From NCBI GenBank assembly GCA_963930655.1, contig OZ005606.1, positions 17,834,001 to 17,898,000 of the forward strand: DNA of 64,000 nt, given 5' to 3'. Numbering within the stretch: the first letter of the stretch is position 1; each line of letters starts with the position of its first letter. The notes under the pieces were generated by a model, which was not told the DNA's origin, ran no database searches, and saw nothing but the letters and a program-made list of their open reading frames with translations. Origin of the DNA: Myrica gale (Eukaryota > Streptophyta > Magnoliopsida > Fagales > Myricaceae). A program made the position numbers and the translations under genes. Below, piece after piece: positions 1 through 11,819 of the stretch.

Positions 1-3000
1 TAGAATTGACAATTTGTTGAGAGGTTTGAAACCCCGATCTGGTTTGTTTTCAGGAGACGAAAGTGGTGACTGTTTCTAGGGCTTTCATTAGGATTATTTA
101 GGGGGGGTCCCATGTTGGTTGGTGTTGTTTGGAGGCTATTGGCACTTTGGGTGGTGTCTTGATTCTTTGGGACACGAGGGTACTTGAGTTGGAGTCTTGT
201 GTTGGTAGTTTTTCGATTTCGATTATTCTGAGAAATGTTGAGGATGGGGTTATTTGGGAATTCTCGGGGGTGTATGGTCCTAATTTGTATAGTATGAGGA
301 GACTGTTGTGGGATGAAATAGCAGGGGTGATGGCTTGGTGGAATTTACCTTGGTGTCTTGGAGGGGATTTTAATGTTTCTCGCTTCTTCCTGAGTGATCG
401 TTCAGGGTCAGAGGTTTTCAGTAATGCTATGATGGAATTTTCGGAGTTTATTGATGAAAATCAGTTGATTGATATTCCCTTGTTGGGACGGTTCTTTACT
501 TGGTCGAATGGTAGGTTTACTCAAGGTTTACTCAATCTTGGTCCAGAATTGACCCTTGTTTTTTCAACTCCAGTTGGGAGTCCTTATTTCCGGAGGTTTG
601 TCAAAGGAGATTGCCACGCTTGTACTCAGATCATTTTCTGATTATTCTGAAGAATGAGTTTGTGGGAAGAGGTAAGAAACCCTTTAGATTCGAGAACATG
701 TGGCTTAAGGCTGATGAATTTGTTGATAGGGTGGGGTCATGGTGGAGGTCTTATGTTTTTTTTGGGTCTCCAAGCTTTGTTCTTGATTATAAGTTGAAGG
801 CTTTAAAGAGGGACATCAAGATTTGGAATCATGAGGTCTTCGGGGATATTGCCTTAAGGAAATCTTCGTTGTTACATGAGTTATCACCCTGGATGTTCTA
901 GATGAGGGTGGGCTGATTGATGAGGAAGGAAAAGTTAGGAAGTTGGAAGTTTCGTGGGAGTTAGATCTTTTGATCGATATGGAGGAGACTAGTTGGAGGT
1001 AGAAATCTAGAGCTTTTTGGCTCAAAGAGGGTGATAGATGCACCAAATATTTCCATAAGGTGGCTAATTCCAAATTCTATTTCTTCTTTGGAGGTTGAGG
1101 GGGAACTTGTGGAGGATCCTGAGCGTATTTCTGATGAAATTATCAGTTTTTATAGCTCCTTGTATAGGGAGCCTTTCTCTTGGAGACCTTCGCTAGATGA
1201 TTTGAGTTTTGATTCGATTACTGGGGAGGATGCAGTATGGCTAGAAAGACCTTTTGATGAAGATGAAGTGACCGGTGTTGTGCGGAGTCTCAATGGTGAT
1301 AAAGCTCCCGGTCCTGATGGTTTCTCATTGGAGTTCTAACAATCTTGTTGGAATATTATTAAGGGCGATGTTCTTTCCATGTTCAATGAGTTTGCTCAAT
1401 TTGGGAAATTTGTTAGAAGCATCAATGCCGCTTTCATCATTTTGATTCCCAAGAAGCATAGTGCTATTGAGTTGAAGGATTTCAGGCCTATCAGCCTTGT
1501 GGGAGGGGTTTATAAAATTCTGGCCAAAGTTTTGGCTAATAGGTTGAGTATGGTTATGGACAAAATTATTTCGCCTTCCCAGGGTGCTTTTGTGAGGGGT
1601 AGACAGATCTTGGATTCGGTCTTGGTTGCTAGTGAGTGCATCAACTCCAGGATGCACTCTTCCTTGCCTGACATGCTTTGTAAGCTTGACATCCACAAGA
1701 CATATGATCATGTTAACTTGAGATTTCTTCTATACTTGTTGAGGAGGTGCGGTTTTGGCGCTAAATGGTGCAGTTGGATTGAGTTCTGAATTTCTATAGT
1801 TAAATTCTCGGTGTTAGTGAATGGATCTCCTGAAGGCTTTTTTGGTAGTTCTCGGGGTCTGCGTCAAGGCGACCCCCTTTCGCCCTTTCTGTTTGTTTTT
1901 GTTATGGAAGCACTGAGTAGGATGCTGAATAAGTTGGTGGAGATTGACTTCATGGAGGGCTTCTCCGTTGGGAGTGGTGGGGTGAGCATCTCTCATTTGC
2001 TCTTTGCTGACAATACCCTTATTTTGTGTGGGGCTGAGGAGAGTTAGTTTCGTTATCTTCGTTGTCTTCTTCTCTTTTTTGAGGCGGCGTTTGGACTTAA
2101 GATTAATCTCCAGAAATCTGAAGCTATTCCCATTGGTGTGGTGGGTAATGTCCAGGAGCTGGCTGATATTATGGGTTGTAGAGTATCTTCTTTGCCCTTT
2201 TTTGTATCTTGGGCTTCCTCTGGGTGCGCGTTTCAAAAGCTCCCACATTTGAAACGACATTATTGAGAGAACGGAAAAGAGGTTGGCTGGGTGGAAGCAA
2301 AACTATCTCTCGAAAGGAGGTAGAGTCACTTTGATCAAGTCTACTCTTGCTAATCTTCCGACTTATTTCTTGTCTCTTTTCCCTATGCCCTCTGCTGTGG
2401 CTAGTAGATTGGAGAAGTTAAAAAGGAATTTCTTGTGGGGTAGCGACGGTGATCAGCACAAGTTTTATTTGCTTAATTGGGATAAGGTTTGCTTCCCTAT
2501 TAGATTTGGTGGTATGGGTATTAAGCAGCTGTCCACTTTCAATAAGGCTTTGCTTGGGAAGTGGCTGTGGCGTTTTGCTTGTGAGCATAATTGTTTGTGG
2601 AGGAATGTTGTTGCGGAGAAGTATGGGTGGGTGGGTGGAGGACCATTCAGAGGAGAGGTTCTAATGGTGTTATCCTTTAGAGGTATGTCAGCAGTTCATG
2701 AAAGGTTCGGGGGTTTGGAATGTCCAATTTGTTAGAGCATCAAATGATTGGGAGCCTGAGGTTTTTTCGTTCTTTTTTAATCTCCTTTATGTCAAGGTCA
2801 TAAGGAGTGGGGTTGATGATAGATTGTATTGGTTGGGTTCCAAGTTCGGCAAGTTCTCGGTGAAGTCAATGTATGGGCTTCTTTATTGCAGCCCCTATGT
2901 TTCGTTCCCTTGGAAGCAGATTTGGCGATCCTTTGCTCCCATGAGTCTTCTCCTTTGTGTGGGAGGCTGCCCATGGAAGAGTTCTGACCATCGACAATCT

Positions 3001-3485
3001 CAGGAGGAGGGGTCTTTGTTTATTGGATTGGTGTTTCCTTTGTAGATGCAATGGAGAATCTGTGAATCATCTTTTTCTTCATTGTGAGATGGCCAGGGAC
3101 CTATGGGCGCATGTGCTTAAAATTACGGATTATTGTTGGGTTATGTCGCCTCCGAAGGTGATTGATGTGTTGTTTTGCTGAAAGAGGAAGTTTGACGATC
3201 CTCATGCTCTAATTGTGTGGAATTTGACCCCCTTATGCATTTTGTGGACTCTTTGGAGGGAGGGGAATGATAGATGCTTTGAGAACATTATTTCGTCTAT
3301 TGAGGGGCTGAGGGGCAAGCTGATGAGTTCTCTATTTTCTTTGGCCAAAGCTGTATTGGGTTTTTGTTTCTGTGATTTTTCTGATTTCATTAGTGTTGTA
3401 GCTTGTTTAGCTTAGGTTTCAGTATAGCTCTTTGTACTGTTCTTTCTTTGGTTTTTTAATGAAGTTTTCCTTATAAAAAAAAAAA
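1..3485 (+). mobile_element. Decayed L1-type LINE, 5' part beyond the left edge
   Basis: This is a non-LTR retrotransposon in plus orientation. An APE-type endonuclease comes first (about 52-640, with GGDFNV near 356 and FTWSN near 497). The reverse transcriptase follows (about 1230-2250), with DKAPGPDG near 1300, FRPISL near 1482 and [11 protein letters not shown] near 1862. The usual catalytic FADD reads FADN near 2002. A C-terminal zinc-binding RT domain lies at about 2957-3110 (WCFLC, then HLFLHC). An 11-base A run at 3475-3485 marks the 3' end. Reading frame is maintained only in pieces (for example 129-641, 1031-1339, 1379-1789, 1811-2047, 2283-2735, 2957-3181), so at least six frame changes or stops separate the parts and the copy is dead. 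The endonuclease is already under way at base 50, so the 5' end lies off the window. It has the same orientation as the downstream ARC3-like gene and may sit in one of its introns. Confidence 0.93.
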
Positions 3486-4340
3486 GAGTTGGTTGCTAGG
3501 TATTAGTTTCTCAAACTTGGTCGCTCTTCATTGTATCTATTTGGTTCAGTGATGCATCAATAGAGTTATTTTGAAGATTATTCTTTCATAACTTCTTCTT
3601 TGGGAGGATAATTCCTCAAAAAACTAGCTCTAGACTCGTCCTTGATTTTCCCTTGTTGCTGTTACCATTGGGATCCTATCAGTGAGTTTCAGTGTATTAC
3701 TTTCTTTGTTTAAATCCTATAAAAGTGGGATCTGGAAACAGGAGCATCAGATGGTTATTCTCTAGGTGCTTAAGTGACAAGGGTAAGGGCCTATATAGGG
3801 AAGTTCCAGGCTTGCAACTGGTTTTGGAAGTTTTCTGAAGAACCAAATGCATTGCAGCTAGTAGCTTTAATTCAAAGTATGGCCCCGAGGGCGGGCATTT
3901 TAAGATGGCATATAGAATTGCTCACAAGTGGTCTTTGAAATTCACTTCCAGCTTACTCAACTAGGCTGTAAGATTCTTGTGAATGTATTAAATTTTGTCT
4001 CTATTTATTGCTTGAAACAGGGAATATAGGTTTTGTCAAACCGACAAAAGGAAAAAAAGTGTTTCTTGGTGAAATATGGATTATGCTGTAACTTTTTTCG
4101 TACTGCCTCGTATATTTTGGTTATATTCTTCTCTGTGTTTAGTGTTTCTTGGTGAAATATGGATTATGCTGTAACTTTTTTCATACTGCCTTGTATATTT
4201 TGGTTATATTCTTCTCTGTGTTTGGTGTTTCTTGCAACAAGCTAGGTCTCATAATCCATTAGCAGTAGTATGTGCTTTTGTTCACTTGAAGCTATGCCTC
4301 GAACTCTCCATTAAGTTCTAATCATTCATGTGATCACCAG
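3486..4340. other. Non-coding stretch between LINE and first visible ARC3 exon
   Basis: I find no convincing exon here. The stretch ends in a splice acceptor (AG at 4339-4340), so at least its right part is intron. It contains an 83-bp tandem duplication (4059-4224). A degenerate upstream exon of the host gene could be hidden at about 3740-3960, but I could not recognise one. Confidence 0.5.
4059..4224. repeat. 83-bp tandem duplication, two copies
   Basis: The unit starting GTGTTTCTTGGTGAAATATG at 4059 recurs at 4142 with only a few base differences. Ten bases of a third copy follow at 4225. It lies in the presumed intron before the first visible ARC3-like exon. The small divergence between the copies suggests a fairly recent duplication. 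Confidence 0.93.
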
Positions 4341-7300
4341 TGATTCCAGGCAACAGTCTTCAAAGAAAAGCAGCATATTGTCTACACTGGCACGGCATTT
4401 CCCTTTTGTTTTTGATTTTCTAAGGAGACACCATCCGCAACTAAATGACACGCACGGAAACAATTTACATGAGAATGCCAGTCCTTGTGAAGGGACAGAT
4501 TCGGGAGACTCTATCGAGAGAGGAAGTGGGGTTGATGTAAATAGTATAGCTGAAGATTTTGACAAGTGCCCCGAAGATTTCGAAACAACAGTTAGCAGCG
4601 ATGATAGTGAGTTCTATGCTTCAAGGTTTGAATGCTGACCTCGTTTTGCTTTGGTTCACTTGATATTTCTTCTACAAAGATCCATACTTTTTTTTGCCTT
4701 TTTTTCCTTTTGATTTTATAGGAGTTATGATGGTGAATCTGAAGATAGTGATGTTGGATTATTGGAAACCAGTCCCATGTCTCCCGGGGTTTACAGTGCA
4801 ATTGGTGAAGGTAACACACCATAATTTTCTTTGTCATTCTTAGACGTGAATCACTAAAAAGAGTTGTTCTGACCCAGATAATTCCTAAGACACCTCATTA
4901 CCAACCTCGATGAGTCAAACAGTCTTGAGTAACCATGGATAAGATGCATTTCCAGGAACTCCTGCTTTTCAGAGGGAGCCACTCATGAGTTGGAACTTGG
5001 GGCCTGCAAATCAGATTGCAGAGGAGTGGGCCAAAGAAAGAGCTGTTGATACTGGAACTACCCCAATGCTTGATAACCTGAGCATCTTCCACCTGCCAGT
5101 TGGCGTACGACCTTCAGATAAGTTGAAAGATAATTACAATATCTCATTTATGACACCAAACCCAGATCCAGAAGCTGAGAATGATGGGAAAGCACTACCA
5201 GTTGTTAATTCAAGCATTTCTTCTTGGAGTGCATTGATGGATTTCTACAATAATGCAGTTACAACACTTAAGGGAAAATATGTTGAGGTTCAAAAGCAGC
5301 AAGGAGTTCTCTCTGTTCGTGCAGCATCCATGTTGGTAATCTGCCGCTAATGAAATTGTCCCTTGGGCTGTTTCGAGTTTCTAAGGAGCACTAATTTTCT
5401 TAAAAGCTGCCTGTTCTAAGACTAGCATTGTGTCTATTTTGTTTTATTTTTTTACTGATTATCATAATTGATCATGCTTTTGAATTACTTTTAGTTAATT
5501 ACTAAACCACTAAGTAAGACGTATATATAAAAGTTTCAAACTCTCAAATGATAAAACATTCATAGTACAGCTGCAAAATACTCTCATGTAGAGTTCTTTT
5601 TTCTTTTTAGAGCAAAGAAAAGAAAGGACTAAATAAGTTCTTTTTGTTTCTTTAGAACTTAAAACTCTTTCCTAGCAAAAACATGCTCTAAACACTGCAC
5701 CACGACCAAATTCTTATTTGATATTTGTACGTAGTACTTGCAGATTAGGTTTGGAAGTGTATATATGTATAATTTGAATCTGTAGAATCAAGTTTAGGAG
5801 AAGTAACAGGATCGTCGTGCTTGCAAAGTGAAATGGAGCATATTCTGCTCCTTACTTCCACACATTCTCTTTTTGTACTTGTAGTTCACATTCTCTTCTT
5901 TGCTTCTTCCATGCCTGTCTAAGACATTGGAAGTTTTCTATTGTATAATATTACATTCACATTGTTTCAGTATTGTACCAATTCAATATGTCTGTTTGCC
6001 ATGGCTATCAATTATTGACTGCAAGATGTTTGATAAGTCTAATTGGTTTTTTAGTTTGTTCATTGGTTACTATTTGCATACTTTACACGATAGCTCTCTA
6101 TACTGCCTCTGTGAACTCTTCACCGATTTCTTTTTATTTGCTTTCTTATTTTTCAGCATACATTTTGAATTTTTTTAAAATATGATTTAAAACCTAAGAC
6201 ATAGTGAAGATGACTATTTAACAGAACTTATGGAGAAGAGAAAACTTCAATTTCTGTTGCTAATTTTTGTCCTTTCTGATCTTTCGTCGCATATGTTCTG
6301 ATTTATTTTGAATATTATAAATCACAATTGTTGAACACAATACGAATCTGTTGAAACCATTATCTTTTACTTGTGCAGCTCTGAACCAATTTTATTTTTA
6401 AATGGTTTTTGTCTCAAGTAAAATTATTTTCTTTTTTTTTTTAATCTTTTTTTTCCCAACGGGGAACAGAAGTCGATGGAATTTTAGAGGTATTTGTTAT
6501 GGCTCCATGGCTGTCTGCTGCTTCCCACTAGTTTAACTGTATGCTGCAGTATTTATTTTTCTTTAGGTTTCTGGTCTGAATCCTTATCTGTTTCCATTCT
6601 GATGCCTCGTAAACATACTGCTGGAAGTTTGAAAGTTATTGGGTACTTGACCATGTGTTGTACTATCTATGCTTTATGCACCATTAGATGGGAAAAATAT
6701 AGGAGCGGCAGCCCAGCTGGTTAAAGATTGTGTCTGGAAACTAAAAGCTTAACCCACTTATACAGTATATAGAGGCTGACAAAGTAGTACGATATAGTCT
6801 ATCCATACATCTTGATGTTAACTGTTCCTAATCCAGAACATGGTGATATCAGTACTTAATGTATAGTTTTCATACAGGAAGCTGAAAGAGATTCCCCAAA
6901 AAAGTGGAATCCTATTGTGGAGATGCAATACAAAGGAGGAGTTTACAAGGGACGATGTCAAGGAGGTCTTCCTGAAGGAAAGGTGCTGTCCCATAGCCTA
7001 AGAACATTATGACAGGCAACTTCTAGATTATGTTTGTTTTATTTGTCGAAAGGGAATGGAATTCCAGCTAATGGTCATATGTATACATATACAGGGACGT
7101 TTGACTCGTGGAGATGGAAGCATATATGATGGTACATGGCACTATGGTAAGAAATCAGGTCTAGGTACATTCTACTTCAGTAATGGGGATGTGTTCCAGG
7201 GATCATGGAGGGAAGATGTGATGCATGGCAAGGTTTGTCTTTTTCTTTTCAAAATAAAATTTACTTCTAACTTGATAGACCTCCTTGTGGGCCATAAGTA

Positions 7301-9614
7301 TGTAATCTATGTCATTACTGCATATCCTATTTCCAAATAGTTGAAGTCAGTTATTTTGGCCATATCCGGTTTCAATTGCTCAATTCAGAAATATGAATAC
7401 TTGAATCCAAAAGTGCAGATATTGGGACTGTTGTGGACTTTGAGGTAGGTGGCATGGTAGTTTTGAAATGCACTGGAATGTTTGGATCATGGAAGAAAGA
7501 CCTGTACAAATGCACAAAAGATGGCAAAAAACTTTATCGTTTTGCTTCTAGCAAGCATTTATTTCTGAACACATTGAAACGCACAACTATGCCCGTGAAG
7601 CTATACTCGCTAACGGTTAATGGTACTTAAGAAGTTCAGTATTAGAATTTGTTTAGTTAGTTCCTTCCTGTATATGAGACATAGGAATCCTGTTCTGTAG
7701 GATATGATGCTTCACTAAGTTTCTTTTATGTACATTAGACTATCTGGAGTATGTAATCAAACAATATTGTGCAAAATGGATTGCTTGCTAACACCATAAA
7801 ATCCAATTAAGTGGTTTTGATTACAATTCGGAGTTACTCTCATGATGTGGACATTGTGTCATGGATTTTAGTGCAATCATACAGTAGGCAGCTCATTCTG
7901 TATAATCAAGCATCATTCTGACCTCTTCTGAAACACATACGTGTATTGAAAAATATAATAAAAGAAGAAAATGAAAAGAACTTGCAATTTGTATTTTCTT
8001 TTTCTCTTTTTAAAGAACTGTACCTCTGAATTTTATTAAAAACCTTCAATTGTGGCGGAAGAATACCGTAGTTACATCCAAAACCAGGCAGGACTCAAAA
8101 AAACAAAATAAAGGACCCAAAGTACCAAAAAATAAAATAGCCTAAAATATAATATTAGCAAAACCAAGCTTATCAAGACAAAGAATACCTCTCATACCAT
8201 ACGTCAAAGCATCAAGACCCACACAATGTAGCTGTTGACCACCAAGAAGCTGCAAAACTTGATAAATCTAACTGGCACCAAAATTGAAATTCCTTCCTAA
8301 AACCCTTTCCTTAGCTAATAAATTTGTTGCTATATAACCTAATGGGGACATTTAAATTAATTGTTTTACATTATTTGGTTGTGATTTATATTTTAATAGA
8401 TTAGTAGTTATTATGTTTTATTAGGCTTTAGCCCATGGGCTTTTAGGGTTTGATTAGGACCTTTTGTTCTCTATTTAAGGTTTTTGAGAACTTTAAATTA
8501 TTTAGATTGAGATTATAAAGTTTATTGGCGGTTGCCTTTTGCACTCAAACGTTGTGTTTTCCCCCTCTCCTTGACTTTATTCTTCTCTTCCTCTCTATTA
8601 TTTCCTGATTTCTCTATCTCATTGGCTTTATTCTTCTCTCCTTCTCTGTTTCGTTCTTATTTCTCCACTATATTCCACATCATAAACCTCACGCAAAATA
8701 TGAGATATCCAAAAATTAAACTGAGGGAGTAACTCTCAAATTTCATCCCAATATGGTTTGCACATATGATTATACTCAAAATTTGGCAAGATTGGTTGAT
8801 GAAAAGTTTGTGTAACTTTCATTTGTAAGTTGTTGAGTGTCACTCAGTAGAATAATACTTACCTTAATTCCAAGGCAGAGCGCTCTCAGTGGCAATATAC
8901 ATGCTAAAATTGAACTGTAGCATATTAAATCATTAGGATTTTTGGACACTGTTTGTGAACAATACTGGGTAATATGGGATCTTTCTGAACGCTTGAACCT
9001 ATGGAAGACAAATCATTCCCATTTGACATCTTCCAGATGTTTGCCTTGTCTGACTGCAAGTTGCTTCCGTGTTAGAATCTTCCGTGTTTTTTAATCCTTT
9101 ACATGGTTGCCAATAAAAGTAGATTTTGTACCTTGAAAGATGTCTTTACTGTCTATCCTGAGATACGTAGATTTATTTTGGTCATGTAGGGTTGGTTTTA
9201 TTTCCACACTGGCGATCGATGGTTCGCAAACTTTTGGAAGGGAAAGGCCAATGGTGAAGGTCGTTTCTACTCAAAATCCGGCGATGTCTTTTTTGGCCAT
9301 TTCCAAAATGGATGGCGACATGGGCATTTCCTTTTCATTGATGTCAGTGGGACAAGGTTTGTGTTAGCAAAAGCTTTTTCGCTCACTTGATTAATCATTT
9401 ATTTTTCCATCAAAAGTCCGGATTCACAGTAGCTTTCCTGCTCTCAGCTTTGTTTCCCTAAACCTGTAGTCTTTTGTGTTTTTATTCTGACAATCAATCA
9501 TGTTATATGATCCATTGTTTATACCATCTGCATATTTTCAGGTCTATTGAAATTTGGGATCAAGGTGTCCGTGTAAGTCGTGAGCAATTGGATCCTGATA
9601 CTAATGCAAAATAA
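4341..9614 (+). CDS. ARC3: ARC3-like chloroplast division regulator, 3' half (seven exons)
   Basis: Exons placed by splice sites and frame: 4341-4625, 4722-4810, 4956-5335, 6878-6982, 7095-7232, 9190-9356 and 9542-9614, with TAA at 9612-9614. Phases agree at every junction, giving about 411 codons. The first three exons encode the acidic, Ser-rich middle region. The next three encode MORN repeats, seen as YKGGVYKG, DGSIYDGTWHYGKKSGLGTF, NGDVFQGSWREDVMHGKG, GDRWFANFWKGKANGEGRF and GDVFFGHFQNGWRHG. The chain ends SIEIWDQGVRVSREQLDPDT. Plant ARC3 joins an FtsZ-like N-terminal half to C-terminal MORN repeats. It acts in the chloroplast stroma with MinD/MinE and PARC6 to stop FtsZ rings forming away from mid-plastid. 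The FtsZ-like half (roughly 330 residues by comparison with an ARC3 of about 740) would lie left of the window. No break is seen in these exons. PIP5K enzymes also carry MORN repeats, but at the N-terminus and followed by a kinase, which is absent here. Confidence 0.85.
5336..6877 (+). other. ARC3-like intron (1.5 kb)
   Basis: This is the intron between the middle-region exon (donor TTG|GTAATC at 5335) and the first MORN exon (acceptor at 6876-6877). It is T-rich and I see no coding signal or recognisable repeat in it. Confidence 0.7.
7233..9189. other. ARC3-like intron (2 kb) with repeat-derived DNA
   Basis: This is the intron between the second and third MORN exons. At about 8000-8330 a block rich in A runs, starting after a T-rich stretch followed by GAATTTTATTAAAAAC, resembles the reversed 3' end of a LINE. 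At about 8340-8820 follows an LTR- or promoter-like block: GCCCATGGGC near 8432, a TATA-like TATTTAAGG near 8473, then a long pyrimidine-rich leader. Neither block has recognisable ends, so they are only suspected. The open stretch 7433-7630 is not similar to anything I know. Confidence 0.4.
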
Positions 9615-10449
9615 TTCTCTCAATCCCTTAGCACAGATTTATCAGGAGCCAAATCATTGTTGTAAAGCAAAAGACATCGGGGTTGACGGTTCGGTACTCG
9701 TAAGTCCTATTGAATTGCATTGATTCACATATGCTGTAAGTTCTCTGCATTTTCTTGCATTTTTTCGGCTCGTAGGGATTTGTTAGGCAAGAGAAAAGAA
9801 GCTTTGCAAGCAAATATTCGCTCGCTCTCGTTTACTATGTTAACTTTGCTCTGTATCTCCTCTCCAGTAGTTACAGGGCATTTAAAACATGTGGTAGTCG
9901 TGTATTCCCTTTGCTTATTAATTTATTTACTATGTAGATTTTCTTAATTTATTTACTTTGTGAATTTTCTTATTTTCTCTGCGAGTTACTCCTTTTTTGT
10001 TTTGGGTTAAATCGTGGGGATGATATGAGATATTTGCAGCGAATAACAATAATCCCTGAAAAAAGTGGGAAAGCCAGAACTTATTCCTTGCGAGCCGAAT
10101 TAAGACAGTACAAAAAAACTATCACTAATAGTCAAAACAATTATGAAAAAACGCAAATTCACATAAACAAAAGCACAATTTAATTTCATATAACAAGAAA
10201 GGACAATACAAATTTTATTATCTTCAGGTATATAGGACGTGTTGTAACTAAGGATTTGCACTGAAAACTAAAAAGAGGCTCAGAAGAGTAACTTCTTCCA
10301 CCCTCACATGTTCATTATATAGAGAAAACATGATCTAGTAAGTTGTCTCTTATTTTCCGCATCAACACCGGGTATTAATTTTGTTTATACACTTCTTTAT
10401 ACACTGACCAATTTTCATTGTCCGCTGCTTTTACTTTTTCTTCTTCTAA
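9615..10449. other. Downstream of ARC3-like stop; 3' UTR then non-coding DNA
   Basis: The first part should be the 3' UTR of the ARC3-like gene. The rest is AT-rich, and I see no gene, terminal repeats or RNA gene in it. Confidence 0.5.
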
Positions 10450-11690
10450 CTACTGTGACTACAGAAAGCAAAGAAACTCAGCTTCTTGCAGGTCCCAATA
10501 AGCGGGTAATTTTTGTCTACTCGTCAAGTAAAGCCTCACTTTTTCAGCGAAGACCAGAACCGTTTCAATCAATGCGACTTCATCCCACCAGTCAAAAAGG
10601 AAGGAATATTTTGAGGCGGGCACGGAAGGAAGAGGCAGGTCTAGAATGTAGAAAGAGAATCTTCTCATTCAGAAAATGCCTCTTTAGCCCATTCTCTTTT
10701 TACATAGCCAACTAGTTGGTGTACTCCCCCTCGATATATACTATTAGAAGTCAAGCCCTTTGTCTCAAAAAGAATGGTCCCGGTCTTCTTTCTTAGTATT
10801 ATTGTAAACCATTTGATCCTAGTCGTCTTGCGTGGAAGGAGCCAGATGACAGAGACTTTTCTTTTCTCACCCCTCAATATATACTATTAGATTGTGTCCG
10901 ACCACCCGATCGATGTTTGCTTCGTTTTTCATCTTTAACAAAGGTGCCCGGCGAGAGACTATTAGCTATTGTTCGTAGGGTAGTTCAGTTGCTTATGGGA
11001 TATCTTAAATAAAAGACTTAACGGCTGGGTAACGGCGGCTACTGCCTCGTGCCAATAGGAATGCAGCCCTTCACACTAAACCAATAGAAGAGTAAGAGTT
11101 GAGCAGCTCCTCGTATCAATAGAGGTACAACTAGAAAACCTTTCCATTCTTATGGATAGAGGTAGGATTCTGGCTATTTAATAGAAGAAGACCAAGCTTT
11201 TAGTTAGTTAAAAGAGGTGTACGAGATGATACAACCAACTAGCAGGGCTGGGCCAGCCGGTGTGCCCTTTATGGCATGTATATGTACGTGGGTTGGAACC
11301 CTTACTCAAACTCTTACTCTTAGTAGGTAGCCACATCCTCTATTTGATCTGATTGAGCATTCCACTTGTACCAAGGAATGAAGGAAGGGGGGATCAGGAT
11401 CTGCCGTTGCTATTTTATTTCAGAAGAGGAATCCCTTGGATATGAGACAACCGAGTGGTGACTTATGCCAGCAACAAGTGAAGGAGGCGTAGCAGTTCCC
11501 GTTTCTGCCAAAACTACGGCTTAAGCTTCCAGAGAGGAGTGCCTATACGCCTAAGGAGTCTTTGGTATCATCACTCAATCCCATATCTTGCTAATGAACC
11601 CACAAACAAATAACCAAATTCGAAATAGGGATATCAGCGAATGCTCGACCATAGGGAGAGGGGCGATTCCGGGGGTTGGTCTAAAACATA
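10450..11690. other. Probable mitochondrial-DNA insert (NUMT)
   Basis: Base composition changes abruptly to near-balanced GC, with the purine-rich, low-repeat texture typical of plant mitochondrial intergenic DNA (for example the GAAGGAAGGGGGGATCAGG near 11383 and the long mixed-base stretch 11400-11560). Flanking DNA on both sides is far more AT-rich. No mitochondrial gene is recognised; the open stretches at 10455-10715 and 10665-10877 look incidental. A 20-base motif around ATATATACTATTAGA occurs twice, near 10727 and 10871. The right edge abuts a gypsy remnant that is cut inside its integrase, so the order of the two insertions is unclear. The call rests on sequence texture, not on a database match. 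Confidence 0.6.
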
Positions 11691-11819
11691 GTATGAAAAA
11701 AGCTCATCTATAGTTTTCAATATTTGATTACTACCTCAAAACATGTTTCTTCAAATCATTTTTTATTTCGTAATATTATATGAGTAGTAAACTTGATTCT
11801 TATTAAATCAGATTGAGAT

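Noticed and set aside
7433-7630. Extra ARC3 exon
   Set aside because: The neighbouring MORN exons join in phase without it, and it has no MORN pattern.
4341-9614. Phosphatidylinositol-4-phosphate 5-kinase (MORN-containing)
   Set aside because: The MORN repeats are C-terminal and followed by a short tail and stop; no kinase domain is present.
10455-10877. Mitochondrial gene in the organelle-like block
   Set aside because: No known mitochondrial protein or RNA was recognised; the frames are short and on both strands.
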